A DNA stretch of 64,000 nucleotides from Actinospineispora eucalypti (GCA_014208095.1 JACHMT010000002.1:62001-126000); one strand, 5' to 3'. Shown: positions 49,692 through 60,929, numbered from the stretch's first letter. Numbers and translations: made by a program. The notes: generated by a model not told the origin, from the sequence alone.

Positions 49692-50651
49692 TCAGTGGCG
49701 GCTGCGGCCGCCGGGGCGCCCCGGTCCGCCGGAGCCGCCGGGGCCACGCCGGCGCAGGTAGCGCTCGAAGTCGGCGGCGATGGACTCGCCGGTGATCTCC
49801 GGCAGGTCAGACTCCGACTCCGCCCGCTCCTCCAGCGAGCGCACGTACTCGCGCACCTCGTCGTCGGCGTCGGCCATCTCGGTGACCGTGCGCTCCCACG
49901 CCTCGGCCTGTTCCGGAAGCCCGCCCAGCGGCACCTCGACGTCCAGCACCTCTTCCACCCGGTGCAGCAGCGCGACCGCCGCCTTCGGGTCCGGCGCCTG
50001 GGACACGTAGTGCGGTACCGCCGCCCAGAACGAGATGGCCGGGATCCCGGCCCGCACGCAGGCGTCCTGGAACACCCCGACGATCCCGGTGTTGCCCTGG
50101 TAGCGGGAGGCCTCCAGGCCGTACTGGGCGGCCGAGTCGGTGTCGTACGCGGTGCCGCTGACCGGCACCGGGCGGGTGTGCGGAATGTCGGTGAGCAGCG
50201 CGCCGAGGGTGACGACCGTGGTGGCGCCCAGCTTCTCCACGTACCGCAGCAGCTCGCCGCAGAACGCCCGCCAGCGCATGTTCGGCTCGATGCCCCGGAT
50301 CAGCACGATGTCGTGTTCCGCCCCGGGCGGCCGGCACACCGACAACCTGGTGGTGGGCCAGTCGATCCGCCTGGTGATGCCGTCCACGAGGTGAACCGTC
50401 GGCCGGGTCACCTGGAAGTCGTAGTAGTCGTCCGGATCGATGGCCGCGAGAGGTCGGGCGTCCCAGCTGAGCTCCAGATGCTCGACCGCCGTGCTGGCCG
50501 CGTCACCGGCGTCGTTCCACCCCTCGAACGCGGCCACCACGATGGGCTCCACCAGCTGAGGGGGCTGGACAGCGTCGCTGTCGGACACGCTGTCGACGTC
50601 GTGCCACGACAGCGAGCCCGCCTCGCGATCCTGTGGTTCCTGCGCGCTCAT
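49692..50651 (-). CDS. PAC2-family protein (proteasome assembly chaperone-like)
   Basis: The 319-residue protein has the PAC2 pattern: VVAAFEGWNDAGDAAS at residues 38-53, TVVTLGALLTDIPHTRPVPV, and GIPAISFWAAVPHYV. It is conserved in actinobacteria; eukaryotic relatives assist proteasome assembly, but the bacterial role is unclear. The C-terminus is Gly/Pro/Arg-rich. It is divergent from metH with a 107-bp gap. Confidence 0.92.
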   Translation of the reverse strand: MSAQEPQDREAGSLSWHDVDSVSDSDAVQPPQLVEPIVVAAFEGWNDAGDAASTAVEHLELSWDARPLAAIDPDDYYDFQVTRPTVHLVDGITRRIDWPTTRLSVCRPPGAEHDIVLIRGIEPNMRWRAFCGELLRYVEKLGATTVVTLGALLTDIPHTRPVPVSGTAYDTDSAAQYGLEASRYQGNTGIVGVFQDACVRAGIPAISFWAAVPHYVSQAPDPKAAVALLHRVEEVLDVEVPLGGLPEQAEAWERTVTEMADADDEVREYVRSLEERAESESDLPEITGESIAADFERYLRRRGPGGSGGPGRPGGRSRH

Positions 50652-50758
50652 CGGCTCAGCCTACGGCCGCGCGACCGAATGTGACTTGTTCGGGCGTGTC
50701 ATCGCACGTCACGCGCGCGCCGGGATCACCGGTGGGCGGGAGGACTATCCTTGCTGTT

Positions 50759-53700
50759 ATGCCGACAGCCGACGACTCGCCCTTGTTGCGCGCCCTCACC
50801 GACCGGGTTCTCATCGGTGACGGAGCGATGGGCACCATGCTGCAGTCGGCCTCCCTCAGCCTGGACGACTTCGCCGGGCTGGAGGGCTGCAACGAGATCC
50901 TCAACGACACCCGGCCGGACGTGGTCGAGCAGGTGCACCGGGACTTCCTCGAGGTCGGCGTCGACCTGATCGAGACCAATACCTTCGGCACCAACCTGGC
51001 CAACCTGGCCGAGTACGACATCGCCGACCGGATCCACGAGCTGGCCGAGAAGGGCGCGGTGCTGGCCCGCCGGGCCGCCGACCAGTTCAGCACCCCGGAC
51101 CACCCCCGGTTCGTGCTCGGCTCGGTGGGGCCGGGCACCAAGCTGCCCACCCTCGGCCATGCCTCCTTCGCCGACCTGCGCGACGCCTACGTGGAGTGCA
51201 CGCGCGGGCTGCTGGCCGGCGGCGCGGACGCCATCCTGATCGAGACGGTGCAGGACCTGCTGCAGGCCAAGGCGGCCGTGATCGCCGCGCGCCGGGCGAT
51301 GGCCGCCGAGGGTCGCCAGGTGCCGATCATCACCCACGTCACCGTGGAGACCACCGGCACCATGCTGCTGGGCAGTGAGATCGGCGCCGCGCTGACCGCG
51401 CTGGAGGCGCTCGGCGTGGACCTGATCGGGCTGAACTGCGCCACCGGCCCGGCCGAGATGAGCGAGCACCTGCGGCACCTGTCCAAACAGGCCCGCATCC
51501 CGATCTCGGTGATGCCGAACGCCGGGCTGCCCGAGCTGGGCCCGGACGGCGCGGTCTACCCGCTGCGCCCGGATGCGCTGGCCGAGGCGCTGGCCGGGTT
51601 CGTCCGGGAGTACGGCACGCGCCTGGTCGGCGGCTGCTGCGGCACCACCCCGGACCACCTGCGCCAGGTGGTCGCGGCGGTGCGCGAGGCCACCCCGGCG
51701 ACGCGCGACCCGCGACCGGAGGCCGGCGTCTCCTCGCTGTACGCCCCGGTGCCGTTCCGGCAGGACACCAGCGTGCTGATGATCGGCGAGCGGACCAACG
51801 CCAACGGTTCCAAGGCGTTCCGCGAGGCGATGCTGGAGCAGCGCTGGGAGGACTGCGTGGCGATCGCCCGGGAGCAGACCCGGGACGGCGCCCACCTGCT
51901 CGACCTGTGCGTGGACTACGTGGGCCGGGACGGCGCGGAGGACATGGCCGAGCTGGCCGGCCGGCTGGCCACCGCGTCCACCCTGCCGATCATGCTGGAC
52001 TCCACCGAGTCGGCCGTGCTCCAGGCCGGCCTGGAGCGCCTCGGCGGCCGGTGCATCGTCAACTCGGTCAACTACGAGGACGGCGACGGCCCGGAGTCCC
52101 GGTTCCAGAAGACCATGGTGCTGGTCCGCGAGCACGGCGCGGCCGTCGTGGTGATGTGCATCGACGAGGAGGGCCAGGCCCGTACCAGGGACTGGAAGGT
52201 CCGCGTCGCCTCGCGCACCATCGACGACCTGGTGGCCAACCACGGCATGCGGGTGGCCGACGTCGTGGTGGACTGCCTCACCTTCCCGATCACCACCGGG
52301 CAGGAGGAGGTCCGCAAGGACGCGGTGGAGACCATCGAGGCCATCCGCGAGCTGAAGCGCCGCTACCCGGACGTGCAGACCACCCTCGGTGTCTCCAACG
52401 TCTCGTTCGGGCTGAACGCGGCCGCCCGGCAGGTGCTCAACTCGGTGTTCCTGCACGAGTCGGTGGACGCCGGCCTGGACACCGCGATCGTGCACGCCTC
52501 CAAGATCCTGCCAATGTCCAAGATCCCCGACGAGCAGCGCGAGGTGGCGCTGGATCTCGTGTACGACCGGCGCCGTGAGGGCTATGACCCGCTGAGCCGG
52601 TTCATGGAGCTGTTCGAAGGGGTCACCGCGTCCTCCGCGCGGGCCGGCCGGGCCGAGGAGCTGGCCGCGCTGCCGCTGTTCGACCGGCTGGAGCGGCGCA
52701 TCGTGGACGGCGAGCGGCCCGGGCTGGACGAGGACCTGGACGCCGCCCTGGACGAGCGGCCGGCCCTGGACATCATCAACGACACGCTGCTCTCCGGCAT
52801 GAAGACGGTGGGCGAGCTGTTCGGCTCCGGCCAGATGCAGCTGCCGTTCGTGCTGCAGAGCGCCGAGGTGATGAAGGCGGCGGTGGCCTACCTCGAGCCG
52901 CACATGGAGAAGAGCGAGGACGACCAGGGCAAGGGCACCATCGTGCTGGCCACGGTCAAGGGCGACGTGCACGACATCGGCAAGAACCTGGTGGACATCA
53001 TCCTGTCCAACAATGGCTTCACCGTGGTCAACCTGGGCATCAAGCAGCCCATCTCCACCATCCTGAGCGCCGCCGAGGAGCACCGGGCGGACGCGGTCGG
53101 CATGTCCGGGCTGCTGGTCAAGTCCACGGTGATCATGAAGGAGAACCTGGAGGAGATGAACTCCAGGGGAGTGGCGGAGAAGTTCCCGGTGCTGCTCGGC
53201 GGCGCCGCGCTGACCCGTTCCTACGTGGAGAACGACCTGGCCGAGCTGTACCAGGGCCAGGTCAGCTACGCTAAGGACGCCTTCGAGGGCCTGCGGCTGA
53301 TGAACTCGGTGATGGCGGAGGCGCGCGGCGAGGCCCCGGCGGAGTCCGAGGAGGAACGGGCCAAGGCGGCCGAGCGGAAGGCCCGGCACGAGCGCTCCCG
53401 CCGGATCGCGGCCAAACGCAAGGCGGCCGAGCCGGAGACACCCCCGCCCACCCACTCCGACGTGGCCACCGACGTGCCGTTGCCCACCCCGCCGTTCTGG
53501 GGCACCCGGGTGGTCCGGGGCGTTCCGCTGGCCGACTACGCGTCCATGATCGACGAGCGGGCCACCTTCCTCGGCCAGTGGGGGCTGCGCGGCTCCCGGG
53601 GCGGCTCCGGGCCGAGCTACGAGGAGCTGGTGGAGACCGAGGGCCGGCCCCGGCTGCGCTACTGGCTGGAGCGGCTGTCCACCGAGGGCGTGCTGGCCAA

Positions 53701-54313
53701 CGCGGCGCTGGTGTACGGGTACTTCCCGGCGGTGTCCGAGGGCAACGAGCTGGTCGTGCTGGCCGAGCCGAGCGCGGACGCCCCGGAGCGCTGCCGGTTC
53801 GCCTTCCCCCGCCAGCGCCGGGACCGCAACCTGTGCCTGGCCGACTTCTGGCGTCCCCGCGAGCTGGCCCGGGCCAACGGCGAGGTGGACGTGGTGCCGT
53901 TCCACCTGGTCACCATGGGCCAGCCGATCGCCGACTACGCGAACGAGCTGTTCGCCAAGGACGCCTACCGGGACTACCTGGAGGTGCACGGGCTGGGCGT
54001 GCAGCTCACCGAGGCGCTGGCCGAGTACTGGCACCGGCGGATCCGCGAGGAGCTGCGCTGGTCCGGCGGGGGCAGCGTGGCGGCCGAGGACCCGGAGGAC
54101 ATCGAGGCCTACTTCAAGCTGGGCTACCGGGGCGCCCGGTACTCGATCGGCTACGGCGCCTGCCCCGACCTGGAGGACCGCCGCAAGATCGTCGACCTGC
54201 TGGAGCCCGGCCGGATCGGCGTGGAACTGTCCGAGGAGCTGCAGCTGCATCCCGAGCAGAGCACCGACGCGCTCATCGCCCATCACCCGGAGGCCAAGTA
54301 TTTCAACGCCTGA
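50759..54313 (+). CDS. metH: Cobalamin-dependent methionine synthase
   Basis: MetH transfers methyl from methyltetrahydrofolate through cobalamin to homocysteine. ATG 50759 gives 1184 residues. Domains in order: homocysteine-binding (DGAMGTMLQ, zinc site GGCCGTTPDHL), pterin-binding (MIGERTNANGSKAF), B12 cap and binding domain (DVHDIGKNLV with the cobalt-ligand His), and reactivation domain with SAM site YGACPDLED. The order and length are canonical. No cobalamin riboswitch is apparent in the short upstream region. It is followed by a HAD phosphatase gene. Confidence 0.97.
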   Translation: MPTADDSPLLRALTDRVLIGDGAMGTMLQSASLSLDDFAGLEGCNEILNDTRPDVVEQVHRDFLEVGVDLIETNTFGTNLANLAEYDIADRIHELAEKGAVLARRAADQFSTPDHPRFVLGSVGPGTKLPTLGHASFADLRDAYVECTRGLLAGGADAILIETVQDLLQAKAAVIAARRAMAAEGRQVPIITHVTVETTGTMLLGSEIGAALTALEALGVDLIGLNCATGPAEMSEHLRHLSKQARIPISVMPNAGLPELGPDGAVYPLRPDALAEALAGFVREYGTRLVGGCCGTTPDHLRQVVAAVREATPATRDPRPEAGVSSLYAPVPFRQDTSVLMIGERTNANGSKAFREAMLEQRWEDCVAIAREQTRDGAHLLDLCVDYVGRDGAEDMAELAGRLATASTLPIMLDSTESAVLQAGLERLGGRCIVNSVNYEDGDGPESRFQKTMVLVREHGAAVVVMCIDEEGQARTRDWKVRVASRTIDDLVANHGMRVADVVVDCLTFPITTGQEEVRKDAVETIEAIRELKRRYPDVQTTLGVSNVSFGLNAAARQVLNSVFLHESVDAGLDTAIVHASKILPMSKIPDEQREVALDLVYDRRREGYDPLSRFMELFEGVTASSARAGRAEELAALPLFDRLERRIVDGERPGLDEDLDAALDERPALDIINDTLLSGMKTVGELFGSGQMQLPFVLQSAEVMKAAVAYLEPHMEKSEDDQGKGTIVLATVKGDVHDIGKNLVDIILSNNGFTVVNLGIKQPISTILSAAEEHRADAVGMSGLLVKSTVIMKENLEEMNSRGVAEKFPVLLGGAALTRSYVENDLAELYQGQVSYAKDAFEGLRLMNSVMAEARGEAPAESEEERAKAAERKARHERSRRIAAKRKAAEPETPPPTHSDVATDVPLPTPPFWGTRVVRGVPLADYASMIDERATFLGQWGLRGSRGGSGPSYEELVETEGRPRLRYWLERLSTEGVLANAALVYGYFPAVSEGNELVVLAEPSADAPERCRFAFPRQRRDRNLCLADFWRPRELARANGEVDVVPFHLVTMGQPIADYANELFAKDAYRDYLEVHGLGVQLTEALAEYWHRRIREELRWSGGGSVAAEDPEDIEAYFKLGYRGARYSIGYGACPDLEDRRKIVDLLEPGRIGVELSEELQLHPEQSTDALIAHHPEAKYFNA

Positions 54314-54332
54314 CAACCACCGGCCGCTCGCG

Positions 54333-55040
54333 GTGTTGTGGGACATGGACGGCACACTGGTCGACTCCGAGAAGCTCTGGGACATCTCGCTGAACGCGCT
54401 GGCCCGCCACCTGGGCGGGGAGCTGTCGGCCGAGGCCAGGGTGGCCATGGTCGGCGGCTCCCGGTGGCGCACCATGGAGATGCTGTTCGACGACCTGGGC
54501 CTGCCGAGGGACGCCGCCACCATGACCGATGCCGGCGAGTGGCTCACCGAGTACACCGGGAAGCTGTTCACCGGTGGGCTGCCCTGGCGGCCGGGTGCGC
54601 TGGACGCGCTGCGCATGGTGCGGTCCACCGGCGTGGCCACCGCGCTGGTCACCTCGACCGAGCGGCGGCTCACCGAGCGGGCGCTGGACAGCATCGGGCG
54701 GGAGCACTTCGACATCACGCTGTGTGGCGACGAGGTCACCGCCACCAAGCCCGACCCGGACCCCTATTTACGCGCCGCGCAACGACTGGGCGTGGAGCCC
54801 GGGGACTGCCTCGCGGTCGAGGACTCGCCGACCGGTGCGACGTCCGCCGAGGCCGCCGGGTGTGCCGTGCTGGTGGTGCCGTGCGAGGTCCCGGTGCCGT
54901 CCGGACCCCGGCGTGTGCAAAGGGACACGTTGACCGGTCTCACCGAATCCGACATGCGCGGTTACTGGGCGCAGATCCGACATCCCGACCACTGGTCGTC
55001 ACAGAAGGCCCATTCGTCACCGACCGTCGCGGATCAGTGA
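54333..55040 (+). CDS. HAD-family phosphatase (beta-phosphoglucomutase-like)
   Basis: The 235-residue protein has HAD motif [11 protein letters not shown] at its N-terminus, motif [12 protein letters not shown], and motif [20 protein letters not shown]...[14 protein letters not shown]. The GTG at 54333 is the only start candidate after the metH stop. This hydrolase often follows metH in actinomycetes. It acts on an unidentified phosphate ester. Confidence 0.88.
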   Translation: MLWDMDGTLVDSEKLWDISLNALARHLGGELSAEARVAMVGGSRWRTMEMLFDDLGLPRDAATMTDAGEWLTEYTGKLFTGGLPWRPGALDALRMVRSTGVATALVTSTERRLTERALDSIGREHFDITLCGDEVTATKPDPDPYLRAAQRLGVEPGDCLAVEDSPTGATSAEAAGCAVLVVPCEVPVPSGPRRVQRDTLTGLTESDMRGYWAQIRHPDHWSSQKAHSSPTVADQ

Positions 55041-55155
55041 TACTTGGCAGGTGCCGCCGGCCGCGCCGCAGCGGCCGTCAGCAGACGTCGTGTCGTGCCT
55101 TACCAGCCCCGCGGTGGTTGACAGTCGACACTCGTTGTGGAAGGGAGCACGACTC

Positions 55156-55419
55156 TTGAAGACTTTCGATGGCCTGTTCGCCGAGCTGTCCGACAAGGCG
55201 CGCACGCGCCCGGACGGTTCCGGCACCGTGGCGGCGCTGGATGCCGGCGTGCACGCCCAGGGCAAGAAGCTTCTCGAGGAAGCCGGCGAGGTGTGGCTGG
55301 CCGCCGAACACGAGGCGGACGACCAGCTGGCCGAGGAGATCTCCCAACTGCTCTACCGCATCCAGGTCGTGATGCTCGGCCGAGGGCTCAGCCTGGAAGA
55401 CGTCTACAAGTTCCTCTAG
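55156..55419 (+). CDS. hisE: Phosphoribosyl-ATP pyrophosphatase
   Basis: HisE catalyses step 2 of histidine synthesis. TTG 55156 ([14 protein letters not shown]) is set behind AAGGGA and gives 87 residues, the family length; the longer upstream frame is not conserved-looking. MazG-fold metal motifs are [16 protein letters not shown] and [14 protein letters not shown]. hisG follows after 42 bp, the usual actinobacterial pair. Confidence 0.95.
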   Translation: MKTFDGLFAELSDKARTRPDGSGTVAALDAGVHAQGKKLLEEAGEVWLAAEHEADDQLAEEISQLLYRIQVVMLGRGLSLEDVYKFL

Positions 55420-55461
55420 CCACCCCGCAACGTCCGAAGCGAACTCGTCAGGAGAGAAGTC

Positions 55462-56373
55462 ATGCTCCGCGTCGCCCTGCCTAACAAGGGAACGCTCGCC
55501 GACCCGGCCAGCACGATGATGCGCGAGGCCGGTTACCGGCAACGCAACGATTCCCGGGATCTGAGCATGCTCGACGAGGAGAACCAGATCGAGTTCTTCT
55601 ACCTCCGTCCGAAGGACATCGCCACCTACGTGGGCAACGGTGACCTGAACCTGGGAGTCACCGGGCACGACCTGATGAACGAGTCCGGCAGCCCGGTCCG
55701 GCAGATGCTCCAGCTCGGGTTCGGGTTCTCCAAGTTCCGGTTCGCCATCTCCGAGCACGAGGACTGGAAGCTCGAGGACCTGGCCGGTAAGAAGATCGCC
55801 ACCTCGTACCCCCGGCTGGTGCGGGCGCACCTGGCCGCCCAGCGCATCCAGGTGGCGGAGATCGTCAAGCTGGACGGCGCGGTCGAGATCTCCATCCAGC
55901 TGGGCCTGGCCGACGCGATCGCCGACGTGGTGAGCTCGGGGCGCACGCTGCGCCAGCACAACCTCAAGATCATTGGTGACCCGATCGCCGAGTCGGAGGC
56001 CACCCTGATCGAGCGGGAGCCCCGGCACGACCGGCGGGACAGCCTCGAGATCAAGTCCGAGAAGTCCATCTTCCTGGAGCGGCTGCGCGGCGTGGTGTAC
56101 GCCCGCCAGTACCTGATGCTGGACTACGACTGCCCGAAGTCCCAGCTGCCCGCTGCCGAGAAGGTCACCCCCGGCCTGCAGTCGCCGACGGTCTCGCCGC
56201 TGGCCCGGGAGGGCTGGGTCGCGGTGCGCGCGATGGTGCGGGTCAGCGAGGCCAACCTGGCGATGGACCGGCTGGCCGCCATCGGCTGCACCGCCATCCT
56301 GACCTCGGTGATCCGGTCCTGCCGGGCGGTTGACGGCCGGTCCGCGGCCCGGATGGATCAGCTGGGCGCCTGA
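55462..56373 (+). CDS. hisG: ATP phosphoribosyltransferase (long form)
   Basis: First enzyme of histidine synthesis, feedback-inhibited by histidine. The 303 residues begin MLRVALPNKGTLADPAS. ATP/PRPP-binding segments include LGVTGHDLM, KKIATSYPRLV and LDGAVEISIQLGLADAIADV. The C-terminal ACT-like histidine-binding domain (VAVRAMVRVSEANLAMDRL) makes it the long, HisZ-independent form. Confidence 0.97.
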   Translation: MLRVALPNKGTLADPASTMMREAGYRQRNDSRDLSMLDEENQIEFFYLRPKDIATYVGNGDLNLGVTGHDLMNESGSPVRQMLQLGFGFSKFRFAISEHEDWKLEDLAGKKIATSYPRLVRAHLAAQRIQVAEIVKLDGAVEISIQLGLADAIADVVSSGRTLRQHNLKIIGDPIAESEATLIEREPRHDRRDSLEIKSEKSIFLERLRGVVYARQYLMLDYDCPKSQLPAAEKVTPGLQSPTVSPLAREGWVAVRAMVRVSEANLAMDRLAAIGCTAILTSVIRSCRAVDGRSAARMDQLGA

Positions 56374-56382
56374 GCCGGCGTA

Positions 56383-56411
56383 CCCGCGCGCGCCGAACTG
56401 GGCGCGCGCTC
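56383..56411. repeat. 29-bp interspersed palindrome, copy 1
   Basis: The GC-rich palindrome has core GCGCGCCGAACTGGGCGCGC. It is the exact reverse complement of 63551-63579. It lies 10 bp after hisG, where it may act as terminator. Confidence 0.85.
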
Positions 56412-56478
56412 GGTCGGCCGGTTGCTCGGCGGTGGCCGCGCCGCGCGGCCGGTTGCTCGGTGGCGGCCCGGCCGGGGG

Positions 56479-57369
56479 CTACTCGGCCCGGTCCAGCCGG
56501 TTCTCGGCGGCCGCCGCGTCCGGCTCCGGCCAGCCCGGATACTCCGGTGGCGTGCCGCCGAAGGCCGGGCACAGCTCCTGGTGGCTGCACCAGGAGCACA
56601 GCTTGCTCGGGTTCGGCCGGAAGTCGCCGGTGCGCCCCGCGCGCAGGATCGCCGCCCACATCGCGTCCAGCGTGCGGGCGAACCGGCGCAGCTCCGGCTC
56701 GTCCGGCCGGTAGGTCAGCGCCTCGCCGTCGGCCAGGTACATCAACCGCAGCTGGCTGGGCACCACGCCCCGGGTGAGCAGCAGCACCAGCGCGTAGAAC
56801 TTCATCTGGAACAGGGCGCGGGCCTCGGCCACCTGGCGGGGCGCGGCCCCGGTCTTGTAGTCCACCACCCGGACCTGGCCGGTCGGCGCCACGTCCAGCC
56901 GGTCCACGTAGCCGCGCAGCAGCAGCCCGGACTCCAGCTCGGCCTCCACCAACTGCTCACACGCCTCCGGCTCCAGCCGGCGCGGGTCCTCCAGGGTGAA
57001 GTAGGTGTCCAGCAGCGCGCTGGCCGAGCCCAGCCACTCGGCCAGCTCGGCCTCGGCGTCCTCGGCGCTCTCGAAAAGCGCGTCGGCGAGCTCCGGCTCG
57101 GTCTCCGCCAGCTCGGCCCAGACCGGCTCGACCAGCTCCCGGGCGCGTTCGGGCAGCCGCTGCGCGGCGGGCAGCTGGTAGAGCCGCTCGAGCACGGAGT
57201 GCACCACCGTGCCGCGCACCTGTGCCCTGCTCGGCCGCTCGGGCAGCCGGTCCACCGCGCGGAACCGGTAGAGCAGCGGGCACTGCTTGAAATCACCCGC
57301 CCGCGACGGGGACAGCGCCGGGCGGCGCCGGGGGGCCTGCGCCTCGCCGTCGGGGGCCGATTCGGCCAT
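56479..57369 (-). CDS. RecB-family PD-(D/E)XK nuclease with iron-sulfur cysteines
   Basis: ATG 57369 (MAESAPDGEAQAPRR) gives 296 residues. Nuclease motifs are GTVVHSVLERLY (catalytic His), then VRVVDYKTGAAP with the D..K pair. Four cysteines (Cys in DFKQCPLLYRF and three in KLCSWCSHQELCPAFGG) match the AddB/RecB-type [4Fe-4S] staple. This stand-alone nuclease lies next to trmI and the proteasome genes in most actinobacteria. Its DNA substrate is not known. Confidence 0.93.
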   Translation of the reverse strand: MAESAPDGEAQAPRRRPALSPSRAGDFKQCPLLYRFRAVDRLPERPSRAQVRGTVVHSVLERLYQLPAAQRLPERARELVEPVWAELAETEPELADALFESAEDAEAELAEWLGSASALLDTYFTLEDPRRLEPEACEQLVEAELESGLLLRGYVDRLDVAPTGQVRVVDYKTGAAPRQVAEARALFQMKFYALVLLLTRGVVPSQLRLMYLADGEALTYRPDEPELRRFARTLDAMWAAILRAGRTGDFRPNPSKLCSWCSHQELCPAFGGTPPEYPGWPEPDAAAAENRLDRAE

Positions 57370-57650
57370 CACCGTTTCCGTCACGACCCGAAGCCTAGGC
57401 GATGCCCCTGACAGGAATTCGTCGCGGCGGTTACCGGGCGTTGGCCTGCGGTCGCGCTCGGTGGAAGTGGGAAGCACCAGGGCCGTGGCGTGCCGGTTGA
57501 TCGCTGTCCGTGGTGGTTGAGCCGCGAAAATCGCGGTTGTACCGCCACAGCCGGCGATCATGCTCGCTGACCGCGGCGGTGGTCACCAGGTCTGGCGTTC
57601 GTGCCTGGGGCGCGGCCGGCAACGCCGCGGAATCCGCGCGGACCGGGGGA

Positions 57651-59822
57651 TCAGTCGTCGTCGCTCCGGCCGCCGCGCGAGGAGCTGTGCTCGCGGTCGC
57701 CGCGTGACCGCGAGCCGGAGTCATGGTCGCGGTCGCGTGATCGGGAGTGGCTGCGCCGATCGCCGTCGTCGTCCCGGGAGCGCCGGGAGGAGGACCGGCG
57801 GGACTCGCTGTGGTCCCGGCGGGCGGACTCGATGGTCCGGTCGATGTCCCGGTCGAGATCCCGCGAGCTGTACTTGGAGCGCCGGGAGCCGGAGTCGTCC
57901 CGGCCGGACCGGCGGGACTTGTAGGAGTCGGAACGCTCCCGGCGGCCGGACTCGATGGCCCGGTCGATGTCCCGCGAGCTGTACTTGGAGCGCCGGGAGC
58001 CGGAGTCGCCCCGGCCGGACCGGCGGGGTTCGCCGTCGTCGATGCCGTACTCGCGGTGCATCGAGTCGATGTAGTCGTCGATGTTCTGGCTGGAACTCTG
58101 GCCGGAGCCGCGGCTTTCTCCGGACCGGCCGGAGCGCTTGGCCGCCTCCTCGCGCCGCTTGGCCCGGGCGGCGGCGTCCGCGACCTTGTTCATGTCGCCG
58201 CTCTCCAGCGCGCGGGCGATGTCCGCCGCGTCCCGCATCCGCTCCCGGTCGGTGTACTCGCCGGAGCGCGAGGGGGCGTTCCCTTCCCCGTTGGGCACGA
58301 CGTAGGTGGTGCTCGGGCGCTGGGGTGCCGACCGGCCGCGGGGCTGGGTGCTCTGGGGCTGGGTGTCGCGGGGCCGGGAGGACGGACCGATGAACGAGTC
58401 GTCGGACACGCGGTCGACGTCCCTGGTGACCGGCTCGTCCGCGCCGCGCGGGGCGGTGCTCTCCCGCCGGTTCGCGGTGGGCCCGGGCAACCGGGGGTTG
58501 GCCAGGACGCCGCCCTCGCGCCGGGTACCGGGCTGACCGGGGCCGACGCCGCCGTTGTTGGGCTGCCCGGCGCCCGGCGAGGCCGGTGAGCCGGGTGAGG
58601 CTGGCGAACCGGGCGAGTTCGGCCCACCGCCGAGCACCCCGCCCCGGCCGGGCGCCTGCCGCTGGCCGGGATCGTTGCCCGGCGCGCCGTCCAACGGGCC
58701 GGGCCGGGCCGGCGCGGGTCGGGTGCCCGGGGTGGGTGGCTTCGGGGCGGCCAGCACGTCCGGCTTGCTCGGCAGCTCCGGCTTGGTCCGGCCGGGCACC
58801 GGGGGAGCGCCGTTGCCGATGTCCTTGCGGTCCGGTGAGGTGGGCTCCTTGTTGGCCAGCACGTCGGGCATCGACGGCCGGCCGGGCAGCGGCTCCCGGT
58901 TGCGCTGCCCCTTGTTGTCGATCAGGTTCCGGACCCGGGAGGTGATCGATCTGGTGGCCGGCTCATCCGCCGGCAGCGGGCTGGCCATGGCGTCGTGCAG
59001 GCCCTTGCGCAGGCCGTCCAGCTCGCGCTGCTGGGTGACCCGCTGGCGCAGCCGCATGCTCCGCTGGTCCTGCAGCTGGGCGGCGATGCGCCGCTCGTCC
59101 GAGGTGAGCTGGCGGCGCCTGGGGGCGCTCTCGATGGCCCGCTCCAGCCGGTCCACCTGCTGGTCGGTGTCCGACAGCCGGGACCGGGCGTCCTGGATGG
59201 ACTGCCAGTTGGCCAGCTCGGTGACCAGTGAGTCCCGTCGCTGCCGCAGCAGGCTCCGGCGGGTCTGCAGGTCGCGCACCTCGCGCAGGTTCGGGTCGAT
59301 CCGCGCCTCGGGCGCCGAGGCCACGGCGTCTTCGGTGGCGTCGATGTCGGCCAGCTGGGCGTCCAGGGAGGCCAGGCTGACCTGGGCCTGGTGCGCCCAC
59401 TGCTGCTCGGCCTCCGGCGTGCCGGCCAACCAGGGCGAGATCACGCTGCTGACGCCGGAGGAACCCGGTGGCGAGCTCGCGGTCATCAGGCCGCCGCCGG
59501 TGACCAGCAGGCCGGCCGACCCGAGCACGGCGGCGGCCCGGAACCGGCGGGCCCCGATCTCGGCGAGGATCTTCCGCCGGCGGTCGGGGCCGGGCAGGGT
59601 GGCGAGCGGGGGGAGGGGCTGCGCGGCGGGGTGGGGCTGGGCGGGAGCGATGGGCAGCGGCGGGGCCGAGGCGGAACGCTGGGCGCCCTCGCGCCGCATC
59701 TGCCGGGCCACCGCGCGGTGCGCGGCGGTGCAGTACTTCCGCTGCGGGCGCCCGTCGGGCTCGGGCTGGATGACGACGTAGCAGCCGGGAAGAGCGCAGC
59801 GCCTACCCTCGTGAGCTGTCAT
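57651..59822 (-). CDS. Large disordered membrane protein with Arg/Ser/Asp repeats
   Basis: ATG 59822 (MTAHEGRRCALPGCYVV) follows GGGGGAG and gives 723 residues. It has a small Cys/His zinc-finger-like head (residues 9-37: CALPGC..KYCTAAH), one membrane helix (AAAVLGSAGLLVTGGGLM, about 97-114), a long coiled coil (about 140-290), a Pro/Gly linker, and a C-terminus of about 200 residues rich in Arg, Ser and Asp. That end holds two near-identical 36-37-residue repeats (each with SGSRRSKYSSRD) followed by RS/RD-dipeptide-like sequence. The family is not recognised; a scaffold role at the membrane is a guess. Confidence 0.8.
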   Translation of the reverse strand: MTAHEGRRCALPGCYVVIQPEPDGRPQRKYCTAAHRAVARQMRREGAQRSASAPPLPIAPAQPHPAAQPLPPLATLPGPDRRRKILAEIGARRFRAAAVLGSAGLLVTGGGLMTASSPPGSSGVSSVISPWLAGTPEAEQQWAHQAQVSLASLDAQLADIDATEDAVASAPEARIDPNLREVRDLQTRRSLLRQRRDSLVTELANWQSIQDARSRLSDTDQQVDRLERAIESAPRRRQLTSDERRIAAQLQDQRSMRLRQRVTQQRELDGLRKGLHDAMASPLPADEPATRSITSRVRNLIDNKGQRNREPLPGRPSMPDVLANKEPTSPDRKDIGNGAPPVPGRTKPELPSKPDVLAAPKPPTPGTRPAPARPGPLDGAPGNDPGQRQAPGRGGVLGGGPNSPGSPASPGSPASPGAGQPNNGGVGPGQPGTRREGGVLANPRLPGPTANRRESTAPRGADEPVTRDVDRVSDDSFIGPSSRPRDTQPQSTQPRGRSAPQRPSTTYVVPNGEGNAPSRSGEYTDRERMRDAADIARALESGDMNKVADAAARAKRREEAAKRSGRSGESRGSGQSSSQNIDDYIDSMHREYGIDDGEPRRSGRGDSGSRRSKYSSRDIDRAIESGRRERSDSYKSRRSGRDDSGSRRSKYSSRDLDRDIDRTIESARRDHSESRRSSSRRSRDDDGDRRSHSRSRDRDHDSGSRSRGDREHSSSRGGRSDDD

Positions 59823-59972
59823 CTCCCCCGTCCCACCAGGAAGTCCAAACCGAAACCGCGAGCGGAATGTCGGTCCCCGATCCTCCATCCGGGCATGGTC
59901 AAAGTACCCGTTGACCATGCCGGTGTCACCCCTCTTCGCCTGCGCATTCGGGCACGTGAGAGCCCTAATTGA

Positions 59973-60929
<957 letters not shown>

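Noticed and set aside
50726..54748. 1340-residue open frame antisense to metH
   Set aside because: Its translation is His/Gln/Arg/Val-rich shadow sequence opposite a gene with full MetH motifs; a typical high-GC artefact.
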